Below are positions 54,408-62,325 of a stretch of DNA of 64,000 nucleotides, in pieces. The stretch's first letter is position 1. Each line of letters opens with the position of its first letter. This DNA is from Anaerohalosphaera lusitana (GTDB lineage Bacteria; Planctomycetota; Phycisphaerae; Sedimentisphaerales; Anaerohalosphaeraceae), in the NCBI RefSeq assembly GCF_002007645.1, contig NZ_CP019791.1, positions 1,922,001 through 1,986,000 of the forward strand, read 5' to 3'. A program made the position numbers and the translations under genes. The notes below the pieces were generated by a model. The model had not been told where the DNA came from. It saw only the letters and a list, made by a program, of their open reading frames with translations, and did no database searches.

Positions 54408-55043
54408 CTACCGTGAAGCTGAAATCTGCTGGTCGGCCCATTTGAGCCAGGCATCTGCGCCTTGCTGGCGGAAAAGCGTGAATGATGTGTCCGCAGCCAG
54501 GTGGTGCAGCAGTTTTTTACGCTGCTGGGCAGTCAGGTCGCTGGTGATCACTTTTTGTCTGGCGGATTCGAGTACTTCCAGAAACGCTCCGTGATCGGGA
54601 GTGATGATGCTTTCGAGTTTGCGTCTTAGCCGGCCCGCGTAGGCGGGACACTTGCCTGATGTTCCGATAGATATGGTCAGGTCGCCGTGATTGATGACGG
54701 CTGGGACATAGAAATCGCAAAGGTGGGGGACGTCGACTACATTGCAGAGCACGTTTCGGGCTCGGCAGTCGTTGTAAATACGGGTATTGAGCTCGCTGTC
54801 GTCGGTGGCAGCTATGGCGAGTGTTGCATCGTCAAGGTATTCAGGGGAATAATCGCCTTCGATCCTTTCGAGCTGGATATGCTTGCATATATCGTTGAAT
54901 TCTGCCGAATATTCCCTGGCGACGACCAGTATCGAGGCACCTGCACGGCTTAACGCCTGGGCCTTACGGGCCGCGACCTGGCCGGCACCTACGACAAGTG
55001 CCTTTTTGTTACAAAGATTCAGATATATTGGATAAGTTGGCAT
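54408..55043 (-). CDS. Precorrin-2 dehydrogenase / sirohydrochlorin ferrochelatase-like protein
   Basis: 211 residues from MPTYPIYLNLCNKKALVVGA; the frame stays open upstream toward the IS1595 element but that part is not family-like. This is the CysG N-terminal/SirC/Met8 type: NAD-binding VVGAGQVAARKAQALSRAG, then AIAATDDSELNTRIYNDCRA, LCNVVDVPHLCDFYVPAVIN and GTSGKCPAYAGRLRRKLE. It converts precorrin-2 to sirohydrochlorin in siroheme or cobalamin synthesis; no methyltransferase domain is attached. Cobalt uptake genes in the same window fit a cobalamin link, but they are not adjacent. The IS1595 element lies 82 bp upstream and may affect its promoter. Confidence 0.88.
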   Translation of the reverse strand: MPTYPIYLNLCNKKALVVGAGQVAARKAQALSRAGASILVVAREYSAEFNDICKHIQLERIEGDYSPEYLDDATLAIAATDDSELNTRIYNDCRARNVLCNVVDVPHLCDFYVPAVINHGDLTISIGTSGKCPAYAGRLRRKLESIITPDHGAFLEVLESARQKVITSDLTAQQRKKLLHHLAADTSFTLFRQQGADAWLKWADQQISASR

Positions 55044-55124
55044 GGCGGTCAGTATAACGGCGGCGAGCCGGGCGAGCCAGTGATTTTCGGAGAAGTTGAG
55101 GGTTGCGACCGAAGTCAGAGGCAA

Positions 55125-55132
55125 TAATTTTA
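55125..55132. repeat. Left target-site duplication of the IS1595 element
   Basis: TAATTTTA directly precedes the left end and is repeated at 55883-55890 after the right end. Eight bp is the expected duplication for the family. Confidence 0.92.
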
Positions 55133-55882
55133 GGTTCAAGGGAAGATAACTTGACTGTAGATGGCGTTAAGTTATTATCCCACAATGATTAACAAGTACA
55201 AAAAGCGTTCAAAAATTTCGGAGGCCAAATTCCGGCAGATCGTAAAGCTGTTCGCCCTGGATATCGAGGCCACCAAAATTGCTGAGCTGACTGGTCTTTC
55301 GAGAAAGACCATCAACACGATTCTTTACAAAATTCGAATACGGATCGCCGAATACTGTCAGCAGCAAAGTCCGTTTGACGTCGGCGAGATTGAGATCGAC
55401 GAAAGCTATTTCGGAGCCCGAAGGGTGCGTGGCGTTCGAGGCCGTGGTGCTAAGGGCAAGCACATTGTCTTCGGCCTGATAAAACGCGGCGGTAAGGTCT
55501 ACACGCAGGTGGTCAGAAACTGCTCTAAAAGCACGCTGATGCCCATTATAAAGCAAAAGGTTGATAAGGATTCGATCGTGTACACCGATGGTTTCAAAAC
55601 CTATGACGGCCTGGTTGACTTTGGCTACAAGAAGCACTATCGCGTCAAACATGGAGAGAACGAATTTGCTGAAGGTCACAATCACATTAACGGAATTGAG
55701 AACTTCTGGGCGATTGCCAAAGGTCGGCTCAACAAGTTTCGAGGAATCAGCAAAGGTACCTTTGCTCTGCACCTGAAAGAATGTGAATTTAGATTTAACC
55801 ATCGACACGATAACCTGTACAAGTTACTGTTAAAAATACTCAGAAAGAACCCAATTTAATCCAAGTTATCTTCCCTTGAACC
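55133..55882 (+). mobile_element. Complete IS1595-family insertion sequence, 750 bp
   Basis: Perfect 21-bp terminal inverted repeats (55133-55153, starting GGTTCAAGGG, and 55862-55882, ending CCCTTGAACC) are flanked by identical 8-bp duplications TAATTTTA. One transposase gene fills the element. Size and structure fit the IS1016-like group of IS1595. The undamaged repeats and duplication point to a recent insertion. It lies between sirC-like and prepilin genes and breaks no coding sequence. Confidence 0.95.
55161..55859 (+). CDS. IS1595-family (ISXO2-like) transposase
   Basis: 232 residues. An N-terminal helix-turn-helix (FRQIVKLFALDIEATKIAEL, TGLSRKTINTILYKIRIRI) precedes the ISXO2-like DDE domain: GEIEIDESYFGARRVRG (first Asp), IVYTDGFKTYDGL (second Asp), HINGIENFWAIAKGRLNKFR (Glu) and the C-terminal EFRFNHR. 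All catalytic residues are present. A zinc-ribbon found in some relatives is absent, as usual for the short IS1016 group. An alternative start is MINKYKK at 55185. Confidence 0.93.
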   Translation: MALSYYPTMINKYKKRSKISEAKFRQIVKLFALDIEATKIAELTGLSRKTINTILYKIRIRIAEYCQQQSPFDVGEIEIDESYFGARRVRGVRGRGAKGKHIVFGLIKRGGKVYTQVVRNCSKSTLMPIIKQKVDKDSIVYTDGFKTYDGLVDFGYKKHYRVKHGENEFAEGHNHINGIENFWAIAKGRLNKFRGISKGTFALHLKECEFRFNHRHDNLYKLLLKILRKNPI

Positions 55883-55989
55883 TAATTTTATATTATTTGC
55901 GTTTTATCTGCAAAAATTCGGGCCATATCTGCCTAAGTATTACGCGGAAAGCATTATTTTTGGGACATATTAGTGAGAGGTGTTTAAGG

Positions 55990-56814
55990 ATGCATAATAA
56001 AGCAAAACAGGACGGCGGTTTCACACTTATAGAGTTGCTGGTTGTCATAGCAATAATTGCATTGCTGCTGAGCATAATGATGCCTGCGCTTGGTATGGTC
56101 AAGCAGAAGGCAAAGATGGTGCTTTGCAAGAACAATCAGCGGCAATTGCTGATCGGGGCCAATGCTTATGCATCTGCAAACGGAAATAAGTTTCCTCCAA
56201 CTGTTGCAGCTACAGGAAGGCCCAATGTGATCAACAGGCCGCAGGATGGAAAGTCGGCAGGGGAGTATCTGTATACTTATATTAAGGATGCTTCAGTATA
56301 TAACTGTCCGATGACCGGGTTTGACGCCGACGAAAAGATCACTATGCCGAGCGGTGATACTTATTCGTATCAGGAGCTTTATGAGAACCCAGAAATTGCT
56401 CAGCAGAATAGCTATGAGATCGAGTGCCAATATGCCTTGCTGTGGAATTATGAGGCGTTTCAGCGGGAACCAGTTTTCATTGGTCCGGGGCCGAAAAGTA
56501 AGAATAAACTGCTTATTTGTGACACTTTCATGTATACCGGCGCTCTAGCTTTGGGTAAGAATCCACAGAATCAAAACAAATGGGCCTGTTCCCATCCGTT
56601 TGATACTGGCACTAAGGATAAAACTGCCGACGTCGCCTTTTTCATTGGCTCAGGTGATGTAGACGATATCAATACGGACAACGCTCTTCGTAAAATAAAA
56701 ATGAACGCGGGCTATACCGACGGGCATGTAGAGGTTTATGAGGGTAGCGAAACGGTTAGGCAGCAGGTTTACGGCGCATGGGCAAAGACATTTATTCCTG
56801 AAAAATGGAAGTAG
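55990..56814 (+). CDS. Prepilin-like protein (N-terminal methylation motif)
   Basis: 274 residues from ATG 55990 (GAGAGG upstream). The leader MHNKAKQDGG/FTLIELLVVIAIIALLLS is a classic type IV prepilin signal; the following helix continues to MMPALGMVKQKAK as in the prepilin at 3447-4196. The C-terminal part contains a DGH motif (NAGYTDGHVEVYEG). The middle is not recognised. The right end of the IS1595 element is 108 bp upstream. It is followed by a terminator, so it is a single-gene unit. As in many planctomycetes, several such proteins are scattered through the genome; none has an established role. Confidence 0.87.
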   Translation: MHNKAKQDGGFTLIELLVVIAIIALLLSIMMPALGMVKQKAKMVLCKNNQRQLLIGANAYASANGNKFPPTVAATGRPNVINRPQDGKSAGEYLYTYIKDASVYNCPMTGFDADEKITMPSGDTYSYQELYENPEIAQQNSYEIECQYALLWNYEAFQREPVFIGPGPKSKNKLLICDTFMYTGALALGKNPQNQNKWACSHPFDTGTKDKTADVAFFIGSGDVDDINTDNALRKIKMNAGYTDGHVEVYEGSETVRQQVYGAWAKTFIPEKWK

Positions 56815-56837
56815 CAGACATTTCAGTATGAATATGA

Positions 56838-56869
56838 AAAGCCGTCCAAAGTTTTTGGACGGCTTTTTT
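56838..56869 (+). terminator. Terminator after the prepilin gene
   Basis: AAAGCCGTCCAAA and TTTGGACGGCTTT form a perfect stem with a short GTT loop, followed by TTT. Symmetry lets it serve the convergent sulfatase gene as well. Confidence 0.9.
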
Positions 56870-56907
56870 CATAGGTGAAGACGTGTTTTTGTCTGTACCA
56901 GTAAAAG

Positions 56908-58503
56908 TTAGTTTTCTACTGCAATGCCGTAATCTGCGGTCAGTTCGGGCAGGCGGTCTTTTGGTATTCCCATGAAGATGTTCACTTTGCCTTCATTTGG
57001 TTGTGGTTTGCCTGGGGTGGATCGGCCTTTATCGGCATATTTTTGCAACAGATTCGTGAGGCGTTTGACCACGTCGGGATGTTGTGGTGCGAGGTTTTCT
57101 CTTTCACTGATGTCTTTTGTGAGATCGTATAGCTGGACCGGAGGTGCGTCTTCGGGTGCTCTGCCGGGCCTGGGTGCGGACCAGCCGCCTGAGCCGGGGC
57201 AGAGTTCGAGTTTCCATTTTCCCTGACGGATCGAGAAGGAGCCGTTTATTGAATGGTGCACGGTCGCTTCGCGGATTGGCTGGGGTGCTTTGCCGAGCAG
57301 TGCGGGCAGGATCGAGACGGAGTCCTCGCCTTCGGAATCGGTAAGTTCTTCGCCGAGGATGTCAGCACATGTTGCCATCAGGTCTGTAAGGCAGGTGATC
57401 TGGTCGGTGTCTGTGTCCGGCTTGATCGCTGCGGGCCACTGGGCGATGAATGGGATCCTGTGGCCGCCCTCGTATATGTCGGCTTTGTGGCCTCGGAAGA
57501 CCCATGAGGGGTCGTGACCAGCCTTTTCGAGCTGTTTGTAGTTGGCCTGGGGTGAGCAACCGTTGTCACTGGTGAAGATCACGAGTGTATTCTCGGTAAG
57601 GCCGTTGCGTTCGAGAGCATCCAGCACCTGTCCCACGGTGTGGTCGGTCTGCATGACGAAGTCCGCATAGGGATTGATGCCTGATCTTCCCTTGAACTCG
57701 TCGGTGGGCACTATTGGTGTGTGCGGTGCAGGGAGGGGGAAGTACAGGAAGAACGGATCATCCTGCTTTGCTCTGTCGTCTATGTAATCTACAGCTTTGC
57801 GGGTGAGCTTGGGGAGGACATCGACGAATTCGAAGTCGTCACCGATAGGGCCCGCACGCCAGAAGGCAGGACTTGGTGAAGCCTTGGTTCTTTTGATGGG
57901 TATGGCAGTCGGCGTTTTGTCGTTTAGATATATATATGGGGGCATGTCCAGCGAGGCTGAGATGCCGAAGAAGTGGTCGAAGCCGATATCGACAGGTCCG
58001 CCTGAAATCGGTTTTGAATAGTCTATCTGTTTGGGGTTGTCTTCCTTTTTTGGCCAGTTCCAGCCCAGGTGCCATTTGCCTATGCAGGCGGAATGGTAGC
58101 CGTGTTGTTTGAGGTAGGATGGGACCGTTGTTCGATCTTTTGGTATGAGCGGTTTAGAGTAGCCGCCAAGTACGCCGCGTTTGAGTCGGGACCGGAAGCT
58201 GTACCGACCGGTCAGTATGCCGTAGCGGGTGGGGGTGCAGACGGCCGAGCCAGAGTGAGCGTCGGTGAAGCGGATGCCATTCTGAGCTATGCGGTCGATG
58301 TTCGGGGTTTTTATCTTTGATTCGGGGTTCAGGCAGCCGACATCGCCATAACCGAGGTCATCTGCGAGGATGTAGACTATGTTCGGTCTTCGGCTGGAAT
58401 TGCCGAACTGGAGAGCTGAAGTGCATCCGGGCAGGCTAAGGGCCGTTGTGACGAGGCCGGCGGATTTGAGGAAGTTCCTGCGAGTAAGACTCAAATTGAT
58501 CAT
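56908..58503 (-). CDS. Tat-exported sulfatase (formylglycine type, Cys precursor)
   Basis: 531 residues. AGGAG about 8 nt upstream sets the start at ATG 58503, not at the upstream ATG 58554. A twin-arginine signal (LTRRNFLKSAGLVTTALSLP) is followed by NIVYILADDLGYGDVGC (metal-binding Asp48/Asp49), the sulfatase signature CTPTRYGILTGR with Cys89 as formylglycine precursor, GKWHLGWNWPKK, and VIFTSDNGCS (metal-binding Asp-Asn). It hydrolyses sulfate esters, probably on sulfated glycans; the exact substrate is not visible. A maturase (FGE or anSME) must be encoded elsewhere. Confidence 0.93.
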   Translation of the reverse strand: MINLSLTRRNFLKSAGLVTTALSLPGCTSALQFGNSSRRPNIVYILADDLGYGDVGCLNPESKIKTPNIDRIAQNGIRFTDAHSGSAVCTPTRYGILTGRYSFRSRLKRGVLGGYSKPLIPKDRTTVPSYLKQHGYHSACIGKWHLGWNWPKKEDNPKQIDYSKPISGGPVDIGFDHFFGISASLDMPPYIYLNDKTPTAIPIKRTKASPSPAFWRAGPIGDDFEFVDVLPKLTRKAVDYIDDRAKQDDPFFLYFPLPAPHTPIVPTDEFKGRSGINPYADFVMQTDHTVGQVLDALERNGLTENTLVIFTSDNGCSPQANYKQLEKAGHDPSWVFRGHKADIYEGGHRIPFIAQWPAAIKPDTDTDQITCLTDLMATCADILGEELTDSEGEDSVSILPALLGKAPQPIREATVHHSINGSFSIRQGKWKLELCPGSGGWSAPRPGRAPEDAPPVQLYDLTKDISERENLAPQHPDVVKRLTNLLQKYADKGRSTPGKPQPNEGKVNIFMGIPKDRLPELTADYGIAVEN

Positions 58504-58707
58504 AAGTCGCTCCTGAAAAAGATTACTATAGTGATGAAATTTTAGTTTGGGCAAATGTTTTCGTCAAGTTGTGGTTGATGTTTGTTGGTTTTTGAGTCGC
58601 AAATGATTGCAAATCGAACAAATCTGAAGTAAAACGTGTAGGGTTTTGGCATCGGGCATAGTTTATAAAGGTATGCCGACATTTTTGTTTAGCTGCAGGA
58701 ATCTCTG

Positions 58708-59595
58708 ATGAAAACTTATCTAGACTGCGTTCCGTGTTTTGTAAGGCAGGCTATCGACGGCTGCCGGCTGTTTACTGATGATCAGGAAATCCATGAGAAA
58801 GCGGTTCGTGAGGTCCTTCGGATGGCCAGCGAGATGGATCTGGATCAGAACCCGCCGGCGATGGGCAAGGAGATCCATCGGCTGTTGAGGGAGCTTACGG
58901 GTATTCGTGATCCATATGAAGACATAAAGAAACACTTTAATGAGCTTGCCATGTCGTGGTATCCGAAACTAAAAAAGCGGGTTGAGAATGCTGACGATCC
59001 GCTGGAGATGGCGGTGAGGCTTGCGATAGCGGGAAATATAATCGATTTCGGTGTGCAGGCATCGATTGAGAACGACATGGTCGAGAGTACTGTGGAGGAG
59101 TGCGTCACGGGAGAGTTTGATCATCATCTGGTAGAGGAGCTTGCGGCGGCGTATGCAGATGCGGATAGCGTTTTGTATCTGGGCGATAATGCGGGTGAGA
59201 TCGTGTTTGACCGCATACTGATCGAGCAGCTTGGGCCTGAAAAGATCACCTTTGCTGTTCGCGGCGGGCCGATCATAAATGATATTACGATGGTCGATGC
59301 GGAGTACGCCGGTTTGACTGGGATAGTGGAAGTGATCGACAACGGGGACAATGCGCCGGGGACGATACTGCAAAGCTGCAGTGAGAGTTTTAGGGATCAT
59401 TTCAACAGAGCGGATATGGTTATCGCAAAGGGCCAGGGAAACTATGAGACACTGAGTGAAGTTGATAAGGATGTTTTCTTTGTTCTGAAAGCAAAGTGCC
59501 CTATGATCGCTCATCATCTCGGTTGTGAGGTTGGTAGGATGATCTTTCAGCGAAGCAGCGGGCGTTACAAGGACAGAGCAGTGTTGGAAAGTTGA
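58708..59595 (+). CDS. DUF89/ARMT1-like metal-dependent phosphatase
   Basis: 295 residues. It begins MKTYLDCVPCFVRQAIDG (the CxxC of the prokaryotic DUF89 group). Core motifs are VLYLGDNAGEIVFDRILIEQ (metal-binding Asp-Asn), AVRGGPIINDITMVDA, EVIDNGDNAPGTIL, MVIAKGQGNYETLSE and AKCPMIAHHLG. Members characterised elsewhere are damage-control phosphatases that remove harmful sugar phosphates. It is cytoplasmic. The EEP-family gene starts 6 bp downstream, so they are likely cotranscribed. Confidence 0.88.
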   Translation: MKTYLDCVPCFVRQAIDGCRLFTDDQEIHEKAVREVLRMASEMDLDQNPPAMGKEIHRLLRELTGIRDPYEDIKKHFNELAMSWYPKLKKRVENADDPLEMAVRLAIAGNIIDFGVQASIENDMVESTVEECVTGEFDHHLVEELAAAYADADSVLYLGDNAGEIVFDRILIEQLGPEKITFAVRGGPIINDITMVDAEYAGLTGIVEVIDNGDNAPGTILQSCSESFRDHFNRADMVIAKGQGNYETLSEVDKDVFFVLKAKCPMIAHHLGCEVGRMIFQRSSGRYKDRAVLES

Positions 59596-59601
59596 GGAGT
59601 A

Positions 59602-60573
59602 ATGAGACAGATGCGAAGAAGAGAATTGATTGAGTTTGTTTGCTTTGCGTTTTTTGCTGCTGTACTTAGTGTTGCAGGGGGGTGCGGACATAATTATTTT
59701 TCCAGGATCGAGGCTGAAGAAGAGGCAGGCGGGGCTGAGCAGGCGATGGAGCAGAGCAGTGATGCGACCGTGGGCAGTGTGGACGTGATGAGCTTCAATG
59801 TGCGATACGGGACGGCAGATGACGGCGATAATAGCTGGCGGTATCGTAAGGAGCTGGTGCTCGATATTATTCGCAGGAGCGAGGCGGAAGTGGTCGGGCT
59901 GCAGGAGGCGCTGCGTTTTCAACTCGATTGGATTCGTGAGCGGCTGCCGTACTATGAAGAGGTAGGCGTCGGCAGGGATGACGGCGAAGACGGGGGCGAG
60001 TTCAACGCGATCTTAGTTGATACACGCCGCTTTGAGCTGGCTGAAGATGATACGTTCTGGTTGTCCGATACGCCTGAGGTGGCGGGATCGAATACCTGGG
60101 CGGCGGGATGTACGCGGATATGCACATGGGCGAAGCTGGTGGACAGGCGGACGGATGAGGTTCTTTGGGTTTTTAATACGCATTTCGATCATGTTTCCGC
60201 CAGGGCGCGTGAGAGGAGTTCCAGGCTGATCGCGGAGCGTATCGAGGAGTATGCGGGTGGAGAGGATTTCGTGCTGATGGGCGATTTCAACGCGGGAGAA
60301 GACAGCGTTGAGATGAGATATCTGCGGGGCGTGTCTGAGATTGACGGGCAGGCCGTGCCGGTCGGTATGGTTGATTCTTTTGCACAAGTGCGTCCGGAAG
60401 TTCGGGAGCGTGGGACATTTAACGGGTTTGACGGAAATGCGGATGGTAAGCGGATAGACTATATTTTCGTTTCGAAAGATGTTGAAATTTTCGATGCCGC
60501 AATACTGCGATATAATGAAGGTGGGCGTTATCCGTCGGACCATTATCCGGTTACCGCGATCATCGCTTTTTAG
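59602..60573 (+). CDS. Endonuclease/exonuclease/phosphatase family lipoprotein
   Basis: 323 residues. The N-terminus has a hydrophobic stretch ending SVAGGC (Cys28), a possible lipobox, then an acidic linker. EEP-fold motifs: VMSFNVRYG, VVGLQEAL (catalytic Glu), VFNTHFDHVS, FVLMGDFNAGEDS, RIDYIFVSKD and YPSDHYPVTA (catalytic Asp-His). The cleaved bond is unknown: related secreted enzymes act on phosphodiesters or phosphomonoesters. It follows the DUF89 gene by 6 bp. Confidence 0.88.
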   Translation: MRQMRRRELIEFVCFAFFAAVLSVAGGCGHNYFSRIEAEEEAGGAEQAMEQSSDATVGSVDVMSFNVRYGTADDGDNSWRYRKELVLDIIRRSEAEVVGLQEALRFQLDWIRERLPYYEEVGVGRDDGEDGGEFNAILVDTRRFELAEDDTFWLSDTPEVAGSNTWAAGCTRICTWAKLVDRRTDEVLWVFNTHFDHVSARARERSSRLIAERIEEYAGGEDFVLMGDFNAGEDSVEMRYLRGVSEIDGQAVPVGMVDSFAQVRPEVRERGTFNGFDGNADGKRIDYIFVSKDVEIFDAAILRYNEGGRYPSDHYPVTAIIAF

Positions 60574-60706
60574 TATGTTCGGTACTCAAATTCGAATAAG
60601 TACCGCTCAAATTACTAAAAGAATTCCTGAATTTATGTCGAAATTGTCCTGCCCCAGTGTTAGCATAAGGCACGTTAATGTCACTGAGAGGAACTGCAGG
60701 ACTTAT

Positions 60707-61240
60707 ATGGAAACTGTTGTAAAAATATATACGCCGTTAGATGAGGATGTAACGCGTGAGCTAAAAGCTGGGCAGGAGGTTGCAATCAGCGGGGTGGTTT
60801 ATACGGCTCGGGATCAGGCGCATAAGCGATTGTGTGAGTTGCTTGATAAAGGCGAAGAATTGCCGTTTGAGGTTGATGGGGCGGTGATCTATTTTGTCGG
60901 TCCTACGCCGGCGCCGCCAGGTAGGGCGGTCGGTGCGGCTGGGCCCACGACGAGCTCGCGAATGGATGCGTTCAGTCCCAGGCTGATCGAAGCGGGGCTG
61001 CGGGGCATGATCGGTAAAGGATATCGGGGGCAGGAGGTCCGGGATGCGTGCAGTAAGTACGGTGCCGTGCATTTTGCAACGATAGGCGGGGCGGGGGCAC
61101 TGCTCAGCAAGCATATCGTCAAGTCGGAGATCGTGGCGTATGAGGACCTTGGCACCGAAGCAATTCGCAGGCTGGAAGTCGTTGACTTCCCTGCTGTTGT
61201 CGCGTATGATTCCCGCGGTCAGAGCGTCTACGAAAAATAA
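60707..61240 (+). CDS. Fumarate hydratase class I beta subunit (Fe-S hydro-lyase)
   Basis: 177 residues from METVVKIYTPLDED; AGGA just upstream supports ATG 60707 over in-frame starts inside the previous gene. Beta-domain motifs: VAISGVVYTARDQAHKRL, DGAVIYFVGPTPAPPGRAVG, AAGPTTSSRMD, MIGKGYRGQEV, AVHFATIGGAGALLSKHI and AYEDLGTEAIRRLEV. It pairs with an alpha subunit carrying the 4Fe-4S cluster to interconvert fumarate and malate (or tartrate dehydration). The alpha gene is not adjacent; it is either elsewhere or this is a stray copy. The next gene is 29 bp on. Confidence 0.88.
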   Translation: METVVKIYTPLDEDVTRELKAGQEVAISGVVYTARDQAHKRLCELLDKGEELPFEVDGAVIYFVGPTPAPPGRAVGAAGPTTSSRMDAFSPRLIEAGLRGMIGKGYRGQEVRDACSKYGAVHFATIGGAGALLSKHIVKSEIVAYEDLGTEAIRRLEVVDFPAVVAYDSRGQSVYEK

Positions 61241-61269
61241 CTATCTGAATGATATCAGGAGATGTGTAA

Positions 61270-62310
61270 GTGAAAGTAGCATTAGTTGGATTGATGCAGT
61301 CGGGCAAGAGTACGATCCTTTCGGCGATCAGCGGCAAGCCCGTTTCGCCGGAGATGATGAATATACATGAAGAAGTCGTGCCGGTTCCCGATGAGCGGCT
61401 GGACTGGCTGACTGAGCTTTACAAGCCGAAGAAGACCGTGCCGGGGACGATCGATTGTCTGGATCTGCCGGGGATGTCTTTTGCAGACGACAGCGGCAGG
61501 GCGGCTGCGAGACGTCTGTTCGATCAGGTGCGTACTGTCGATATGCTGGTGCTGGTTGTCGGTGCATATCGCGGTTCGGATGCTGCGAGTGAACTGAGCG
61601 AGCTGAAGACTGAGTTTCTGCTTGCTGATCTGGAGCTTGTTACCACGCGTATCGAACGGCTCGAAAAGCAGGTTCACAAGCCCTCGAAAACTCAAGCGAA
61701 GGACAAGGCGGAGCTTGCGCTGCAGTTGAAGCTGCAGGAGGCGCTGGAGAACGAGAAGCCTGCAAGTACGGTTATCAAGACGGACGAAGATTATGCCTTG
61801 GTCAAGTCGCTTGGTTTTCTGACTCTCAAGCCTTTGATGGTGGTGATGAATGTCAGCGAAGACGATCTTGGCAAGGAATTCGACCTGTCGGAAGTGGCAG
61901 GTGAGGATATGGAAGTGGTCGCCATGTGTGCGGTTGTCGAAAGCGAGATCGCGCAGTTGGACGATGAAAGCAAGGCGGAGTTTATGGCGGATTACGGCAT
62001 CGAGGAGCCTGCGGCGCACAAATTCGTGCAGAGCTGCTATTCGACGCTGGGGCTGATCAGCTTTTTGACGGTCGGGCCCGACGAAGTGCGAGCATGGCCG
62101 ATCGAGAAGGGCACTACTGCGTTGGATGCGGCAGGTAAGATACACAGTGACATCAAACGCGGTTTCATACGGGCAGAGACGATTGCGTATGAGGATCTCA
62201 AAGAGCTTGGCAGCGAAAAGGAATGCAAGGCCAAGGGGAAGGCTCGGCTCGAGGGCAAGAACTACGTTGTTCAGGACGGCGATATTATCAACTTCCGTTT
62301 CAATGTATAG
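61270..62310 (+). CDS. Divergent YchF/OLA1-like GTPase with TGS domain
   Basis: 346 residues. The P-loop is GLMQSGKS (7-14) instead of the GLPNVGKS usual in YchF. G3 is DLPGM, and the NxxE-like motif is VVMNVSEDD. Between G1 and G3 it keeps PDERLDWLTELYKPKKTVPG. The C-terminal part is clearly YchF: GLISFLTVGPDEVRAWPIEK, AAGKIHSDIKRGFIRAETIA, LEGKNYVVQDGDIINFRFNV (TGS domain). Family members bind ATP or GTP and associate with ribosomes. The altered P-loop and shortened G domain suggest a paralogue with a changed role, not the standard housekeeping YchF. Confidence 0.82.
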   Translation: MKVALVGLMQSGKSTILSAISGKPVSPEMMNIHEEVVPVPDERLDWLTELYKPKKTVPGTIDCLDLPGMSFADDSGRAAARRLFDQVRTVDMLVLVVGAYRGSDAASELSELKTEFLLADLELVTTRIERLEKQVHKPSKTQAKDKAELALQLKLQEALENEKPASTVIKTDEDYALVKSLGFLTLKPLMVVMNVSEDDLGKEFDLSEVAGEDMEVVAMCAVVESEIAQLDDESKAEFMADYGIEEPAAHKFVQSCYSTLGLISFLTVGPDEVRAWPIEKGTTALDAAGKIHSDIKRGFIRAETIAYEDLKELGSEKECKAKGKARLEGKNYVVQDGDIINFRFNV

Positions 62311-62325
62311 GCAGGAAGATCGGGT

